The position numbers were made by a program, and so were the translations under genes. Source: Methylocapsa aurea (GTDB lineage: Bacteria; Pseudomonadota; Alphaproteobacteria; Rhizobiales; Beijerinckiaceae). From it: a stretch of DNA of 64,000 bases. The stretch spans positions 1 through 64,000 of the forward strand of contig NZ_JQKO01000013.1 of the NCBI RefSeq assembly GCF_000746085.1, read 5' to 3'. Positions 43,820-52,715 of this stretch are shown here, piece by piece (position 1 is the first letter of the stretch; each line of letters begins with the position of its first letter). The notes under the pieces are model-generated. The model made no database searches, was not told where the DNA came from, and saw only the letters and a list, made by a program, of their open reading frames with translations.

Positions 43820-44227
43820 ATGGCCGCGACTTCGCCAGAATTGCTCTACACGACGCTCAGCGCAGGCTTTACCGGCCTTATTTGGATTCCGATCATCGTG
43901 AACCGGATGCGCGAGATGGGAGCCTGGAAAGCGCTGATGAACCCGATGCCTGACCTGCGCCCCCGCGCCGATTGGGCCTATAGGTTAACGAATGCGCACA
44001 GGAACGCGGTCGAAAACCTCGTTGTGTTCGCGCCGCTGGCGATTGTCGTGCATGTGCTGGGGCTCGGCACGATTCTTACGGCGGCAGCGGCCTCGATGTT
44101 TTTCTACGCCCGCATCGCTCACGCAGCGATCTATGCGTTTGGAATCCCGTTGTTGCGCACGGCCGCCTTCGCCATTGGATTTGGTTGCCAAATGGTCATG
44201 GCGGGGCGCGTCCTCGGCTGGCTCTAG
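43820..44227 (+). CDS. MAPEG family membrane protein
   Basis: A 135-residue, four-TM protein of the MAPEG family (membrane-associated proteins in eicosanoid and glutathione metabolism). The conserved family segments are RLTNAHRNAVENLVVFAPLA (central, about 56-75) and YARIAHAAIYAFGIPLLRTAAF (about 95-116). Bacterial MAPEGs act as microsomal-type glutathione transferases or related enzymes. A soluble GST gene lies 170 bp downstream. The frame is open upstream to 43637, but ATG 43820 follows AAAGGAAAAAG. The TAG stop is the start of an R5 repeat. Confidence 0.9.
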   Translation: MAATSPELLYTTLSAGFTGLIWIPIIVNRMREMGAWKALMNPMPDLRPRADWAYRLTNAHRNAVENLVVFAPLAIVVHVLGLGTILTAAAASMFFYARIAHAAIYAFGIPLLRTAAFAIGFGCQMVMAGRVLGWL

Positions 44228-44371
44228 AGCATGTTCTTAAAAAAGTTGACCGACTTTTTCGATATTTAGACATCGGATATATCCGCTGCCTCATAAGAAC
44301 ATGCTCCGACTCTTTGAAATCGTAGCGATTCCTATTCGATCAGATGATTCCATCTGATCGGGAAGGGCTCT
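44226..44371. repeat. Palindromic intergenic repeat, family R5 (both modules)
   Basis: Module A: AGAGCATGTTCTT...AAGAACATGCTC, closing a long stem with GACCGACTTTTTCG and ATATCCG segments inside. Module B: ACTCTTTGAAATCG...GATCAGATGATTCCATCTGATC...GGGCTCTAG, containing the hairpin GATCAGATG-ATTC-CATCTGATC. Module B is shared with 20723-20792. The first module's TAG is the MAPEG stop (44225-44227). Confidence 0.88.
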
Positions 44372-44397
44372 AGTCTCACCGAATCGGGCGGCAACGC

Positions 44398-45054
44398 ATG
44401 ACCATTACCTTTTACTATCTTTCCGGCTCGCCCTTCTCATGGAAGGTCTGGCTGGCGTTGGAGCGAAAGCAACTCGCATATGACTTGCGCACCTTGTCGG
44501 CCGACGCCGGGGATCTGAAGCGGCCGGAGTTCACGGCCATCAATCCGCGCGGCAAAGTCCCGGCGATCATCGATGACAATTTCGCGCTCTATGAATCTGG
44601 CGCGATCGTTGAGTATCTCGAGGATAAATATCCGCAGTCCGGCAAGCCATTATGGCCCTCTGAGATTCGCAGCCGCGGGCTCGCCCGGCGCCTCGCTGGC
44701 GAGGCCGACAGCTACGTCTATCCGCTGGTGCGCAAGCTTGTCGTCGAATTGATCACGCCACGCGAGGAAAGTCCGGACGCTGCAATCATTGAAGAGATCA
44801 AGTCCATGCTCGCCGGTGAATTCATGCTGCTCGAGTGCTCGTTTGTAGGCCCTTTCGCGGCTGGCGCGGAGCCCTCGGCCGCCGATTTCGCGCTCTATCC
44901 GCTTGCCGCCATTATCGGGCGCATCGAAGCCAGACAACCCGGCTACAGAGTTGGCGTCGTGGTTCCCGAGGGCATTCGCCTATGGATGACGCGGATCGAG
45001 GCATTGCCCTATTTCGCCAAGACCACGCCGCCCCATTGGCTCCAGGGCGGTTAA
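44398..45054 (+). CDS. Glutathione S-transferase family protein
   Basis: A 218-residue soluble GST. It has an N-terminal thioredoxin-fold domain with FYYLSGSPFSWKVWLALE and the glutathione-binding NPRGKVPAIIDD and LYESGAIVEYLEDKYP, and a C-terminal all-helical domain. The catalytic residue is probably a Ser in the first loop (SGSPFS). It conjugates or reduces electrophiles using glutathione. With the upstream MAPEG gene and AraC regulator it suggests a glutathione-based detoxification group, although an R5 repeat separates the two genes. Confidence 0.93.
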   Translation: MTITFYYLSGSPFSWKVWLALERKQLAYDLRTLSADAGDLKRPEFTAINPRGKVPAIIDDNFALYESGAIVEYLEDKYPQSGKPLWPSEIRSRGLARRLAGEADSYVYPLVRKLVVELITPREESPDAAIIEEIKSMLAGEFMLLECSFVGPFAAGAEPSAADFALYPLAAIIGRIEARQPGYRVGVVVPEGIRLWMTRIEALPYFAKTTPPHWLQGG

Positions 45055-45077
45055 GGCCTTGGCTCAAGACACCTCCC

Positions 45078-48000
45078 TCACGCCGCTTTCTTCGTCGCAA
45101 TGGCTGCGAGCGCGCGGAGAATCGTTCGGGTTCCCTCCAATCGCGCCGCCGTCTCCTCAAAATCGCGGATGAAGACAATCTTCATGTCGGGCCGCACCTT
45201 GGCGTCGCGGCCCTGCTCGGCGACATAACGCACGAGCCCCGCCGGATTGGCGAAGGAATTGTCGCGGAACGAGATGATGACGCCCTTTGGACCCGCATCG
45301 ACCTTCTCGACATGGGCCTGGCGGCAGAGAACCTTGATCGCCATAAGCTTCATCAATTGCTCGACCTCGCCCGGCAGAGGCCCGAACCGGTCGATCATCT
45401 CCGCCGCGAAGCTCTCGATCTCGGCGTCGGTTTCGAGCCCGGCGAGGCGGCGATAGAGACCGAGCCGCAATTGCAGATCGGCGACATAATCTTCCGGGAT
45501 CGACACCGGAGCGCCGAGCGTGATCGCCGGCGACCAGGCGTCTTCGGCGGGCTCCTCGATGCCCGCTTTCAAGGCCTCGACGGCCTCGTGCAGCATCTGC
45601 TGGTACAGCTCGTAGCCGACTTCCTTGATGTGGCCGGACTGTTCATCGCCCAACAGGTTCCCGGCGCCGCGAATGTCGAGATCGTGGCTGGCGAGCTGGA
45701 AACCGGCGCCGAGCGTATCAAGAGAATTCAGCACTTTGAGGCGCCGCTCCGCCTGCGGCGTCATACTGCGATTGGCCGGCACGGTGAACAGCGCATAGGC
45801 GCGGATTTTCGAGCGGCCGACGCGGCCGCGCAATTGATAGAGCTGGGCGAGGCCGAACATGTCGGCGCGATGCACGATGAGCGTATTGGCGGTTGGAATA
45901 TCGAGCCCGGATTCAACAATCGCCGTCGAGAGCAGGACATCATATTGGCCATCATAGAAGGCCGCCATCTTGTCTTCGAGTTCGGTCGCCGCCATCTGCC
46001 CATGCGCGACGATGAATTTCACTTCCGGCACATTCTGGCGCAGGAAGGCGGCCGCGTCGTCGATATCTTCGATGCGCGGACAGACATAGAAGCTTTGGCC
46101 GCCGCGATAGCGCTCGCGCAGCAAAGCCTCGCGCACCAGCAACTCATCGAATGGCGAGATGAAGGTGCGGACCGCGAGGCGGTCGACTGGCGGCGTCGCG
46201 ATGATCGAGAGTTCGCGCACGCCGGTCAGGGCGAGCTGCAAGGTCCGTGGAATCGGGGTCGCCGACAGAGTGAGGATATGAACCTCCGCCCGCAATTCCT
46301 TCAGCCGCTCCTTGTGCTTGACGCCGAAATGCTGCTCCTCGTCGATCACGACGAGACCGAGATCCTTGAAGGTCACGCCCTTGCCAAGCACGGCGTGGGT
46401 GCCGACGACGATATCGACTTCACCAGAAGCGGCGCCCGCCTTGGCCGCCTTGAGATCGGCGACGCTGACCATCCGCGACATTTGCGCGACCGTGACCGGC
46501 AGATGGGCGAAGCGCGTCGCGAAATTCTTGTAATGCTGGCGCGCCAGAAGCGTCGTCGGCACGATCACCGCGACCTGCTTGCCCTCGATCGCGGCGGCGA
46601 AGGCGGCGCGCAAGGCCACCTCGGTCTTGCCGAATCCGACATCGCCGCAGACGAGGCGATCCATCGGCCGGCCGGAGGCCATGTCTTCGAGGACAGCGTC
46701 GATCGTCGCCTGCTGGTCTTCCGTCTCATCATAGGGAAATCCGGCGCAGAATTCGGCGTAAAGGCCTTCGGGCGGAGCCAGTTTCGGCGCGGCCCGCGTC
46801 TCGCGCGCGGCGGCGATCTTGATGAGGCCGGCCGCCATTTCGAGAATGCGCTTGCGCATCCGCGCCTTGCGCTTCTGCCAGGCGCCGCCGCCCAATTTAT
46901 CGAGCGCGACCTCGGTATCCTCCGAGCCATAGCGCGACAAAAGCTCGAGATTTTCGACCGGCAGGAACAGCTTGTCGCCATCGGCATAATGGAGCTCGAG
47001 GCAGTCATGCGGCGCGCCCGCCGCCTGGATCGCCTGCAACCCGACAAAGCGCCCGATGCCATGATCGACATGGACAACGATGTCGCCGGCCGACAGCGCC
47101 CCGACTTCGCTAAGGAAGTCCTGGGCGCGCCGCGCCTTCTTGCGGCCGCGCAGCAGCCGGTCGCCGAGAATATCCTGTTCGGCGATCACCGCGAGATCGC
47201 CGGTCTCGAATCCTTGTTCGAGCCCAATCACCGCCACGGCGATATTGGATTGCGGCAGCGCCAATGCCTGCGCCAGGGAGGAGACCGGCGCCGCCCCCGT
47301 CAGGCCATGTTCGGCTAAAACATGGGAGAGCCGTTCGCGCGAGCCGTCCGACCAGCCGGCGAGGATGACGCGCTTATTATCCGCCCGCAGCGCCTTGGCG
47401 TGTTCGACGGCGGCGTTGAAGACATTGGCGTTCTCATCGGCGCGCTCGGGCGCGAAGGAGCGGCCCGGCTTTGACCCGCAGTCGACGATAAGGCCGCGCG
47501 CATCGTCAGGCCGCGCGAAAGGCGTCACCCGGACGAGGCTCGCGCCGTTGATGCGCTGGCGCCATTCAGCTTCGGACAGATAGAGCCGATCGGGGCCGAG
47601 CGGCTTGTAGCCGGAATGATTGGGATCGGCGTCATGGGCGCTTTTGCGCGCCTCGAAATAGTCCTTGATCAGCGCGAGACGCTCGGTGGCGGCCTCTTCG
47701 ACCAATGGATCGAGGATCAAAGGCGCGCGCCCGGCATAATCGAACAGCGTGTCGAGCCTGTCGTAAAAAAGCGGCAGCCAATGTTCGAGCCCCGGGTGGC
47801 GGCGGCCTTCGCTGACCGCTTCATAGAGGCCATCGCCGCGCGTCTGCGCGCCAAAGCAGGTCACATAGCCCTGGCGAAAGCGGCGCATCGTCTCGCTGGT
47901 CAGTTGCGCCTCGCTCATTGGCACGAGATCAAGGCCGCGCATCTGGCCAACCGTGCGCTGCGACTCCGGATCGAAGGCGCGAATCGATTCCAGCGCATCG

Positions 48001-48596
48001 CCGAAAAAATCGAGCCGCACCGGCTGCGCCATTCCCGGCGCGAAGAGATCGACGATGCCGCCGCGCACCGCATATTCGCCGGTGTCGCGCACCGTCGAAG
48101 CGCGCGCGAAGCCATTTGTCTCGAGCCATTGCGCGAGGCCGTCCATATCGACCACATTGCCCGGCGCCGCCGAAAATGTGTCGCCGGCGATCTGCTGCAA
48201 AGGCGCCACGCGCTGGACCAGCGCGTTGATCGTGGTCGAGAGGATCCGCGGCCGCTCCATCGACGAGCGGGATCGCGCGAGACGCGAAAGAACCGTCATC
48301 CGCCGCGCGCAAATGGAGGCGTTGGGAGAGACCCGGTCGTAGGGCTGACAATCCCAGGACGGAAAATCGAGGATCTCGACGTCCGGCGCGGCGAAGCCTA
48401 GCGCCTCGCCAAAGGCGCGCGCGCGCTGGCTATCGCGGGCCACATGCACAAGAACAACTGCGCGATTTTCCGCCTCGCGGGCGAGCGCGCGCGTCAGGTC
48501 GGCGACGCAGAAGGCGTCGAACCCGTCCGTCACGGAAGAAAGCGTCAGCGAGCCGCCTTTGCCAAGCTCGGCGATGGCGCGTTTGAGATCAGTCAC
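45078..48596 (-). CDS. mfd: Transcription-repair coupling factor Mfd
   Basis: A 1172-residue DNA translocase that removes stalled RNA polymerase and recruits UvrA. It has an N-terminal UvrB-like damage-recognition module (no functional helicase motifs), an RNA-polymerase-interaction domain (VHVDHGIGRFVGLQ), and a RecG-like motor with Walker A GDVGFGKTE, Walker B DEEQHFG, SATPIPRT and QLRGRVGRS. A C-terminal TRCF domain ends EGTRTILRALAAIATKKAA. Length is typical. A long opposite-strand frame over the same DNA is a mirror artefact. Neighbours sdhE and recG are the standard alphaproteobacterial context. Confidence 0.98.
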   Translation of the reverse strand: MTDLKRAIAELGKGGSLTLSSVTDGFDAFCVADLTRALAREAENRAVVLVHVARDSQRARAFGEALGFAAPDVEILDFPSWDCQPYDRVSPNASICARRMTVLSRLARSRSSMERPRILSTTINALVQRVAPLQQIAGDTFSAAPGNVVDMDGLAQWLETNGFARASTVRDTGEYAVRGGIVDLFAPGMAQPVRLDFFGDALESIRAFDPESQRTVGQMRGLDLVPMSEAQLTSETMRRFRQGYVTCFGAQTRGDGLYEAVSEGRRHPGLEHWLPLFYDRLDTLFDYAGRAPLILDPLVEEAATERLALIKDYFEARKSAHDADPNHSGYKPLGPDRLYLSEAEWRQRINGASLVRVTPFARPDDARGLIVDCGSKPGRSFAPERADENANVFNAAVEHAKALRADNKRVILAGWSDGSRERLSHVLAEHGLTGAAPVSSLAQALALPQSNIAVAVIGLEQGFETGDLAVIAEQDILGDRLLRGRKKARRAQDFLSEVGALSAGDIVVHVDHGIGRFVGLQAIQAAGAPHDCLELHYADGDKLFLPVENLELLSRYGSEDTEVALDKLGGGAWQKRKARMRKRILEMAAGLIKIAAARETRAAPKLAPPEGLYAEFCAGFPYDETEDQQATIDAVLEDMASGRPMDRLVCGDVGFGKTEVALRAAFAAAIEGKQVAVIVPTTLLARQHYKNFATRFAHLPVTVAQMSRMVSVADLKAAKAGAASGEVDIVVGTHAVLGKGVTFKDLGLVVIDEEQHFGVKHKERLKELRAEVHILTLSATPIPRTLQLALTGVRELSIIATPPVDRLAVRTFISPFDELLVREALLRERYRGGQSFYVCPRIEDIDDAAAFLRQNVPEVKFIVAHGQMAATELEDKMAAFYDGQYDVLLSTAIVESGLDIPTANTLIVHRADMFGLAQLYQLRGRVGRSKIRAYALFTVPANRSMTPQAERRLKVLNSLDTLGAGFQLASHDLDIRGAGNLLGDEQSGHIKEVGYELYQQMLHEAVEALKAGIEEPAEDAWSPAITLGAPVSIPEDYVADLQLRLGLYRRLAGLETDAEIESFAAEMIDRFGPLPGEVEQLMKLMAIKVLCRQAHVEKVDAGPKGVIISFRDNSFANPAGLVRYVAEQGRDAKVRPDMKIVFIRDFEETAARLEGTRTILRALAAIATKKAA

Positions 48597-48659
48597 GATG
48601 CGGCGTCAATTCGAATGCTGTTCCCAACAAGGAAAGAGTTTAAGACCGCGCGGCGTCGC

Positions 48660-48956
48660 TCAAAGGCGCAGGGGCGCGGCATGGGCGTGGAAGGCGCGAA
48701 TCTTTCGGAAGACCGGCGTATCATATTGGCCGGGCGTCGGCGCCTCGCCGGTCAGCCAGCTGAAGATGTCGCGGTCTTGCGCTTCCATCAAGGCTTCGTA
48801 ATCGTCAAGTTCGGATTCATCAAGTTTGGCGATCTCGACATCGACAAAGCGGCCGAGGATGAGATCCACTTCGCGCATCCCGCGATGCCAGGACCGGAAC
48901 AGGACGCGGCGGCGGCGGGCGTCGAGTCCCGCGCTCGTCGCTTGCGAGCCAGACAT
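48660..48956 (-). CDS. sdhE: Succinate dehydrogenase assembly factor 2 (SdhE)
   Basis: A 98-residue protein with the family hallmark RGMRE (25-29) and FSWLTGEAPTP, needed for covalent attachment of FAD to the SdhA flavoprotein. It lies 63 bp upstream of mfd on the same strand and diverges from recG. The recG/sdhE/mfd cluster is conserved in alphaproteobacteria, so the assignment is firm. Confidence 0.94.
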   Translation of the reverse strand: MSGSQATSAGLDARRRRVLFRSWHRGMREVDLILGRFVDVEIAKLDESELDDYEALMEAQDRDIFSWLTGEAPTPGQYDTPVFRKIRAFHAHAAPLRL

Positions 48957-49078
48957 GAATGATGCTCCAACGCCGGCGCGGCCGGCTTGATCAACGCGAA
49001 GGCTTGGGCAAAAGCGCCTTGCCGGAGCTATATAGCGCGCCGGGTTGCGCCTGTCAGCCTTGCTGGCGCATGATCCGC

Positions 49079-49205
49079 TAGAGCATGATGCCGAAAAGTG
49101 GAAACCGATTTTCGGACGACATCATGCTCTAACTCTTTGATAAGAGGCGGATTCAGACTTTGGACGAGATCGCGTTGCGATTCCGTCCAAAGTCATCCGG
49201 CTCTA
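49079..49205. repeat. Palindromic intergenic repeat, family R3
   Basis: Full two-module copy, the reverse complement of 28333-28460: TAGAGCATGATGCCGAAAAG to AAAGTCATCCGGCTCTAA. It sits in the 297-bp gap between sdhE and recG, where both divergent promoters must lie, so here the repeat is not at a gene end. Confidence 0.95.
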
Positions 49206-49253
49206 AGAGGCGCGTTTCGTCAAAATGCTCCAGCCCGATAGATTTGCACCCCG

Positions 49254-51353
49254 ATGCGGCCCTTCCTTCTTAATCCCCTCTTCGCCTCCGCCGCGAACCT
49301 GCCGGGGATCGGGCCCAAGACCGGCAAGCTCCTCGATAGGCTTCTCGCGGGACCGGCCGCCGAAGCGCGCATCGTCGATCTCCTGTTCCATCTGCCTTAT
49401 GCGACGATCGACCGGCGCAGCCGGCCGAAGATCGCCGATGCGCCGATCGGGAGCGTGGCGACATTGGAGGGGCTCGTCGTCGAGCACCGCCCGCCAGGGC
49501 CGCGCTCCAAGGCGCCCTATCGGGTTCTTGTCGAGGACGAAACCGGCGACGTTCTGCTGGTCTTTTTCCTCGCCAATCACCAGTGGATCGAAAAGAGCCT
49601 GCCGCTTGGCGCGAAGCGCTGGATTTCCGGCAAGCTCGAACTTTGGGAGGGCCATCGCCAGATGGTCCATCCCGATCGCGTGCTCGATGCCGAAGGCCTC
49701 GCCAAAATGGCCCCTGTCGAGCCGGTCTATGCGCTGACCGAGGGGCTTTTTCCAAAAGTTCTCGGCAAAGCCATGGAGGCCGCCCTCGCCCGAATTCCGG
49801 CTCTTCCCGAATGGCATGAGGGGACCTCGCCGACCATTCCCGCCCTCCTTACATTCGCCGAGGCGCTCCGCGCGGCGCATCGCCCGCAAGCCCCCGAGGA
49901 GATCGCGCCCGAGGCGCCCGCCAGGATGCGGCTCGCGCTCGATGAATTGCTCGCGGGTCAACTGGCGCTGGCGCTTATGCGGGCGAAGATCCGGCGCACT
50001 CCCGGCCGCGCAAGCCTTGGCGATGGACGCATTTCCGAAAGGATCATGGCCGCCCTGCCCTTCGCGCTGACCGCTTCGCAGCAAAGGGTCCTGACCGAAA
50101 TCCGCGCCGATCTTTCCGGCGAGAACCGCATGCTGCGCCTGCTGCAGGGCGATGTCGGCGCAGGCAAGACGCTCGTCGCTCTGCTTGCCCTCGCGACTTG
50201 CGTCGAAGCCGGCCGACAGGGCGCGCTGATGGCGCCGACCGAGATTTTAGCCCGCCAACATTTCGCGGCGCTGAGCGGCTTCGCGGAGGCCGCCGGATTG
50301 CGGCTCGGCCTGCTCACCGGCCGCGACAAAAGCTCCGAGCGGAGTAAAACGCTCGATGGGCTGGCCCGCGGCGACATCGACATCGCGATCGGCACCCATG
50401 CGCTGTTTCAGGAAAGCGTCGTCTTCCATGACCTTGGCCTCGCCATCGTCGACGAACAGCATCGCTTCGGCGTGCACCAGCGCCTCGCTCTTAGCGACAA
50501 GGGCGCAGCCGCCGATATTCTCGTCATGACCGCGACGCCGATCCCCCGCAGTCTGGTGCTGACCTATTTCGGCGACATGGACATTTCGGTCCTGACGGAA
50601 AAGCCCGCAGGCCGCAAGCCGATCGAGACTCGCGCGCTGCCGATCGAGCGGATCGACGAACTCGTCACAAGATTGCAGCGCGCGATTGCCGAAGGCGCCC
50701 GCGCCTTCTGGGTCTGTCCGCTCGTCGAGGAAAGCGAAGCCCTCGATGTCGCCGCCGCGCAAGAACGCGCCGCCCATCTTCGCGGAATTTTCGGCGACAA
50801 GGTCGGCCTCGTCCATGGCAAGATGAAAAGCCGCGATAAGGACGCCGCGATGGCCGCCTTCGCTTCCGGCGCGACGCAAATATTGGTGGCGACGACGGTG
50901 ATCGAAGTCGGCGTCGACATTCCGCAGGCCTCCGTCATGGTGATCGAACATGCCGAGCGGTTCGGTCTGGCGCAATTGCATCAATTGCGCGGGCGAGTCG
51001 GGCGCGGCGCCGGCCAATCCTTCTGCCTGCTGCTCTACAAGGGACCGCTTGGCGAGACCGCCAAGGCCCGCATCGCGATCATGCGCGAGACGGAGGACGG
51101 ATTTCGCATCGCCGAAGAAGATCTGCGCCTGCGTGGAGAAGGCGAAGTTCTGGGCTCCAGGCAATCCGGACTGCCGGGGTTCCGCCTCGCCGATCCCGCG
51201 GCGCATGCGCCTTTGTTGGCGATGGTGCGGAGCCAAGCGCAGCGGATCGTTCAAGACAACCCGCGGCTCGAAGGCGAACGCGGCGACGCCTTGCGTCTGC
51301 TGCTCAATATTTTCGAGCGCGGCGAAGCAATCAGGCTGTTGAGCGCAGGGTGA
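49254..51353 (+). CDS. recG: ATP-dependent DNA helicase RecG
   Basis: A 699-residue helicase that remodels stalled forks and Holliday junctions. It has an N-terminal wedge/OB domain (LPGIGPKTGKLLD; GPRSKAPYRVLVEDETGDV), Walker A GDVGAGKTLV (about 299-308), DEQHRFGVHQR (about 399-409), TATPIPRSL and QLRGRVGRG in the second RecA domain. Length is normal. ATG 49254 follows weak purines. It is divergent from sdhE across an R3 repeat. Confidence 0.97.
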   Translation: MRPFLLNPLFASAANLPGIGPKTGKLLDRLLAGPAAEARIVDLLFHLPYATIDRRSRPKIADAPIGSVATLEGLVVEHRPPGPRSKAPYRVLVEDETGDVLLVFFLANHQWIEKSLPLGAKRWISGKLELWEGHRQMVHPDRVLDAEGLAKMAPVEPVYALTEGLFPKVLGKAMEAALARIPALPEWHEGTSPTIPALLTFAEALRAAHRPQAPEEIAPEAPARMRLALDELLAGQLALALMRAKIRRTPGRASLGDGRISERIMAALPFALTASQQRVLTEIRADLSGENRMLRLLQGDVGAGKTLVALLALATCVEAGRQGALMAPTEILARQHFAALSGFAEAAGLRLGLLTGRDKSSERSKTLDGLARGDIDIAIGTHALFQESVVFHDLGLAIVDEQHRFGVHQRLALSDKGAAADILVMTATPIPRSLVLTYFGDMDISVLTEKPAGRKPIETRALPIERIDELVTRLQRAIAEGARAFWVCPLVEESEALDVAAAQERAAHLRGIFGDKVGLVHGKMKSRDKDAAMAAFASGATQILVATTVIEVGVDIPQASVMVIEHAERFGLAQLHQLRGRVGRGAGQSFCLLLYKGPLGETAKARIAIMRETEDGFRIAEEDLRLRGEGEVLGSRQSGLPGFRLADPAAHAPLLAMVRSQAQRIVQDNPRLEGERGDALRLLLNIFERGEAIRLLSAG

Positions 51354-51404
51354 GGCGTGGGCGCTTGGGGCGTCCGGCGTCACATGTCGCCCTAAACCGC
51401 GCGT

Positions 51405-52145
51405 TCACGCCGCATCGGCGCGGCCGAGCAGCGCCCGCCAATGGCGGCGCCCGACATCCGCCGTCGCCGTGATGTCCTCAATAGCAAGCGGCTTCAGGCC
51501 TTGACGTTTGGCTTCTTCGAAGATCGACGGCGGCAGCGGCCAGGGCGGGCCTTCGACCTCGCTGTCTTCGTCCCGCGCGCGCGAAATGACGAGGAGTTTT
51601 CCGCCCGGCGCCAGCAGCGAGGCGAGCGCGCCGAGCGCCGCCGGCAAGAGATCCTTGGAAAGCGCCTGCAACGTATAGCATTCGTGCACAAGGTCGAAGC
51701 CTCCCCGCCAAGCATCGGGCAAGGCGAAAAGATCACCGGCGCGATAATCAACGTTCGAATTCGGAAATCGCCGCTGCGCCCAATCGACCGCCTGGGCGAC
51801 GAAATCGAAGGCCACGACGCGCGCGCCGGCGGCGGCGAGACATTCGGCGTTGTCGCCAAGGCCGCAGCCGACATCGAGCGTCCGCAAACCGGAAATCCCC
51901 CGCGCTTGCGCTCCAACCCAGGCCTTCAGCAAAGGATGGGGCGCGAGATTGGCCCAAGGAACGCGCGCTGGATCATCGGAGGCGAGCGCATAGACCGCCT
52001 CGAACCACTCGCGGCGCAAGGGATCGGCTGGGCCCGTTTGCGGGATCTGATTCTTGGCCGGATCGAGCGCGTCGAGCGCCTTCCGCGCTTCAGCGCGGCG
52101 CGCCGCGAACTCTGGCGAAGCCGGATCGAAGGAAACTTTGTTCAA
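51405..52145 (-). CDS. SAM-dependent methyltransferase (class I)
   Basis: A 246-residue class I methyltransferase. SAM-binding motif I is TLDVGCGLGDNAECLA (about 92-107), motif II VVAFDFVAQAVDWAQ, and FDLVHECYTLQ marks motif IV. The N-terminal RREWFEAVYALASDDPARVPW is typical of bacterial thiopurine-like or small-molecule methyltransferases. Substrate unknown. It is the last gene of a leftward pepA-holC-methyltransferase run and converges on recG. Confidence 0.9.
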   Translation of the reverse strand: MNKVSFDPASPEFAARRAEARKALDALDPAKNQIPQTGPADPLRREWFEAVYALASDDPARVPWANLAPHPLLKAWVGAQARGISGLRTLDVGCGLGDNAECLAAAGARVVAFDFVAQAVDWAQRRFPNSNVDYRAGDLFALPDAWRGGFDLVHECYTLQALSKDLLPAALGALASLLAPGGKLLVISRARDEDSEVEGPPWPLPPSIFEEAKRQGLKPLAIEDITATADVGRRHWRALLGRADAA

Positions 52146-52215
52146 AAAGGCGTTCCTCTTGGTTCGGCCGGCGCGGCGCCATTCCCGTTCCAGAAAGAAC
52201 TCGGGGACGGTTTTC

Positions 52216-52683
52216 TCAAGCCTTCTTCTCCCAACGGCCGTTCTCGCCTTGCTGCCAATAGGTCAGCGCAAGGCCCATGTCCTTCAATTGTTTCCACTGC
52301 GCCCGCGCCTCGGTTAGCTCGTCCTCATTAGCGCCATCAAAGACTGCGATCGCCCGGACATAGGCGGAAGCGCCCGGCTCGGCCACCGCCTCCGCCATCG
52401 AAGCGCCCTCGACGAAAATCCGGATCGCGGCGCCATTGGGGTTTTCGACGCCGGTCGAGAGATAGACCGGCTGAAGCTCGGCGTCGCCGTCGCGCGCCCG
52501 GCCATGGGCGAGAAAACTCGCGTCGGAATAGGTCCAGAGCCATTGATCGAGGGCGTCGAGCCGCTCCTCGCTCCGCGCCTGGACGACGACGCGCCACCCC
52601 TTCTCGAGCGACTTCTCGATGAGGCCGGGAAGGACATTTTCGAGCGGCTGGCGCTGAAGATGGTAGAACCAAATTTCGGGCAT
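52216..52683 (-). CDS. holC: DNA polymerase III chi subunit
   Basis: A 155-residue HolC-like protein (start MPEIWFYHLQRQPLENVLPG), the clamp-loader accessory that links polymerase III to single-strand DNA binding protein. RVVVQARSEERLDALDQWLW and FLAHG are family stretches. ATG 52683 is preferred over the upstream frame to 52719, which overlaps the end of pepA. It lies 32 bp after pepA; this pairing (pepA-holC) is conserved across Proteobacteria. Confidence 0.93.
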   Translation of the reverse strand: MPEIWFYHLQRQPLENVLPGLIEKSLEKGWRVVVQARSEERLDALDQWLWTYSDASFLAHGRARDGDAELQPVYLSTGVENPNGAAIRIFVEGASMAEAVAEPGASAYVRAIAVFDGANEDELTEARAQWKQLKDMGLALTYWQQGENGRWEKKA

Positions 52684-52715
52684 GGCCTCGATCATCCTAG
52701 CGGCCGCCGATGGCT

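Noticed and set aside
44835-47318. 827-residue open frame on the plus strand opposite mfd
   Set aside because: It mirrors the codon bias of mfd on the other strand, has no domains, and overlaps both the GST gene and mfd.
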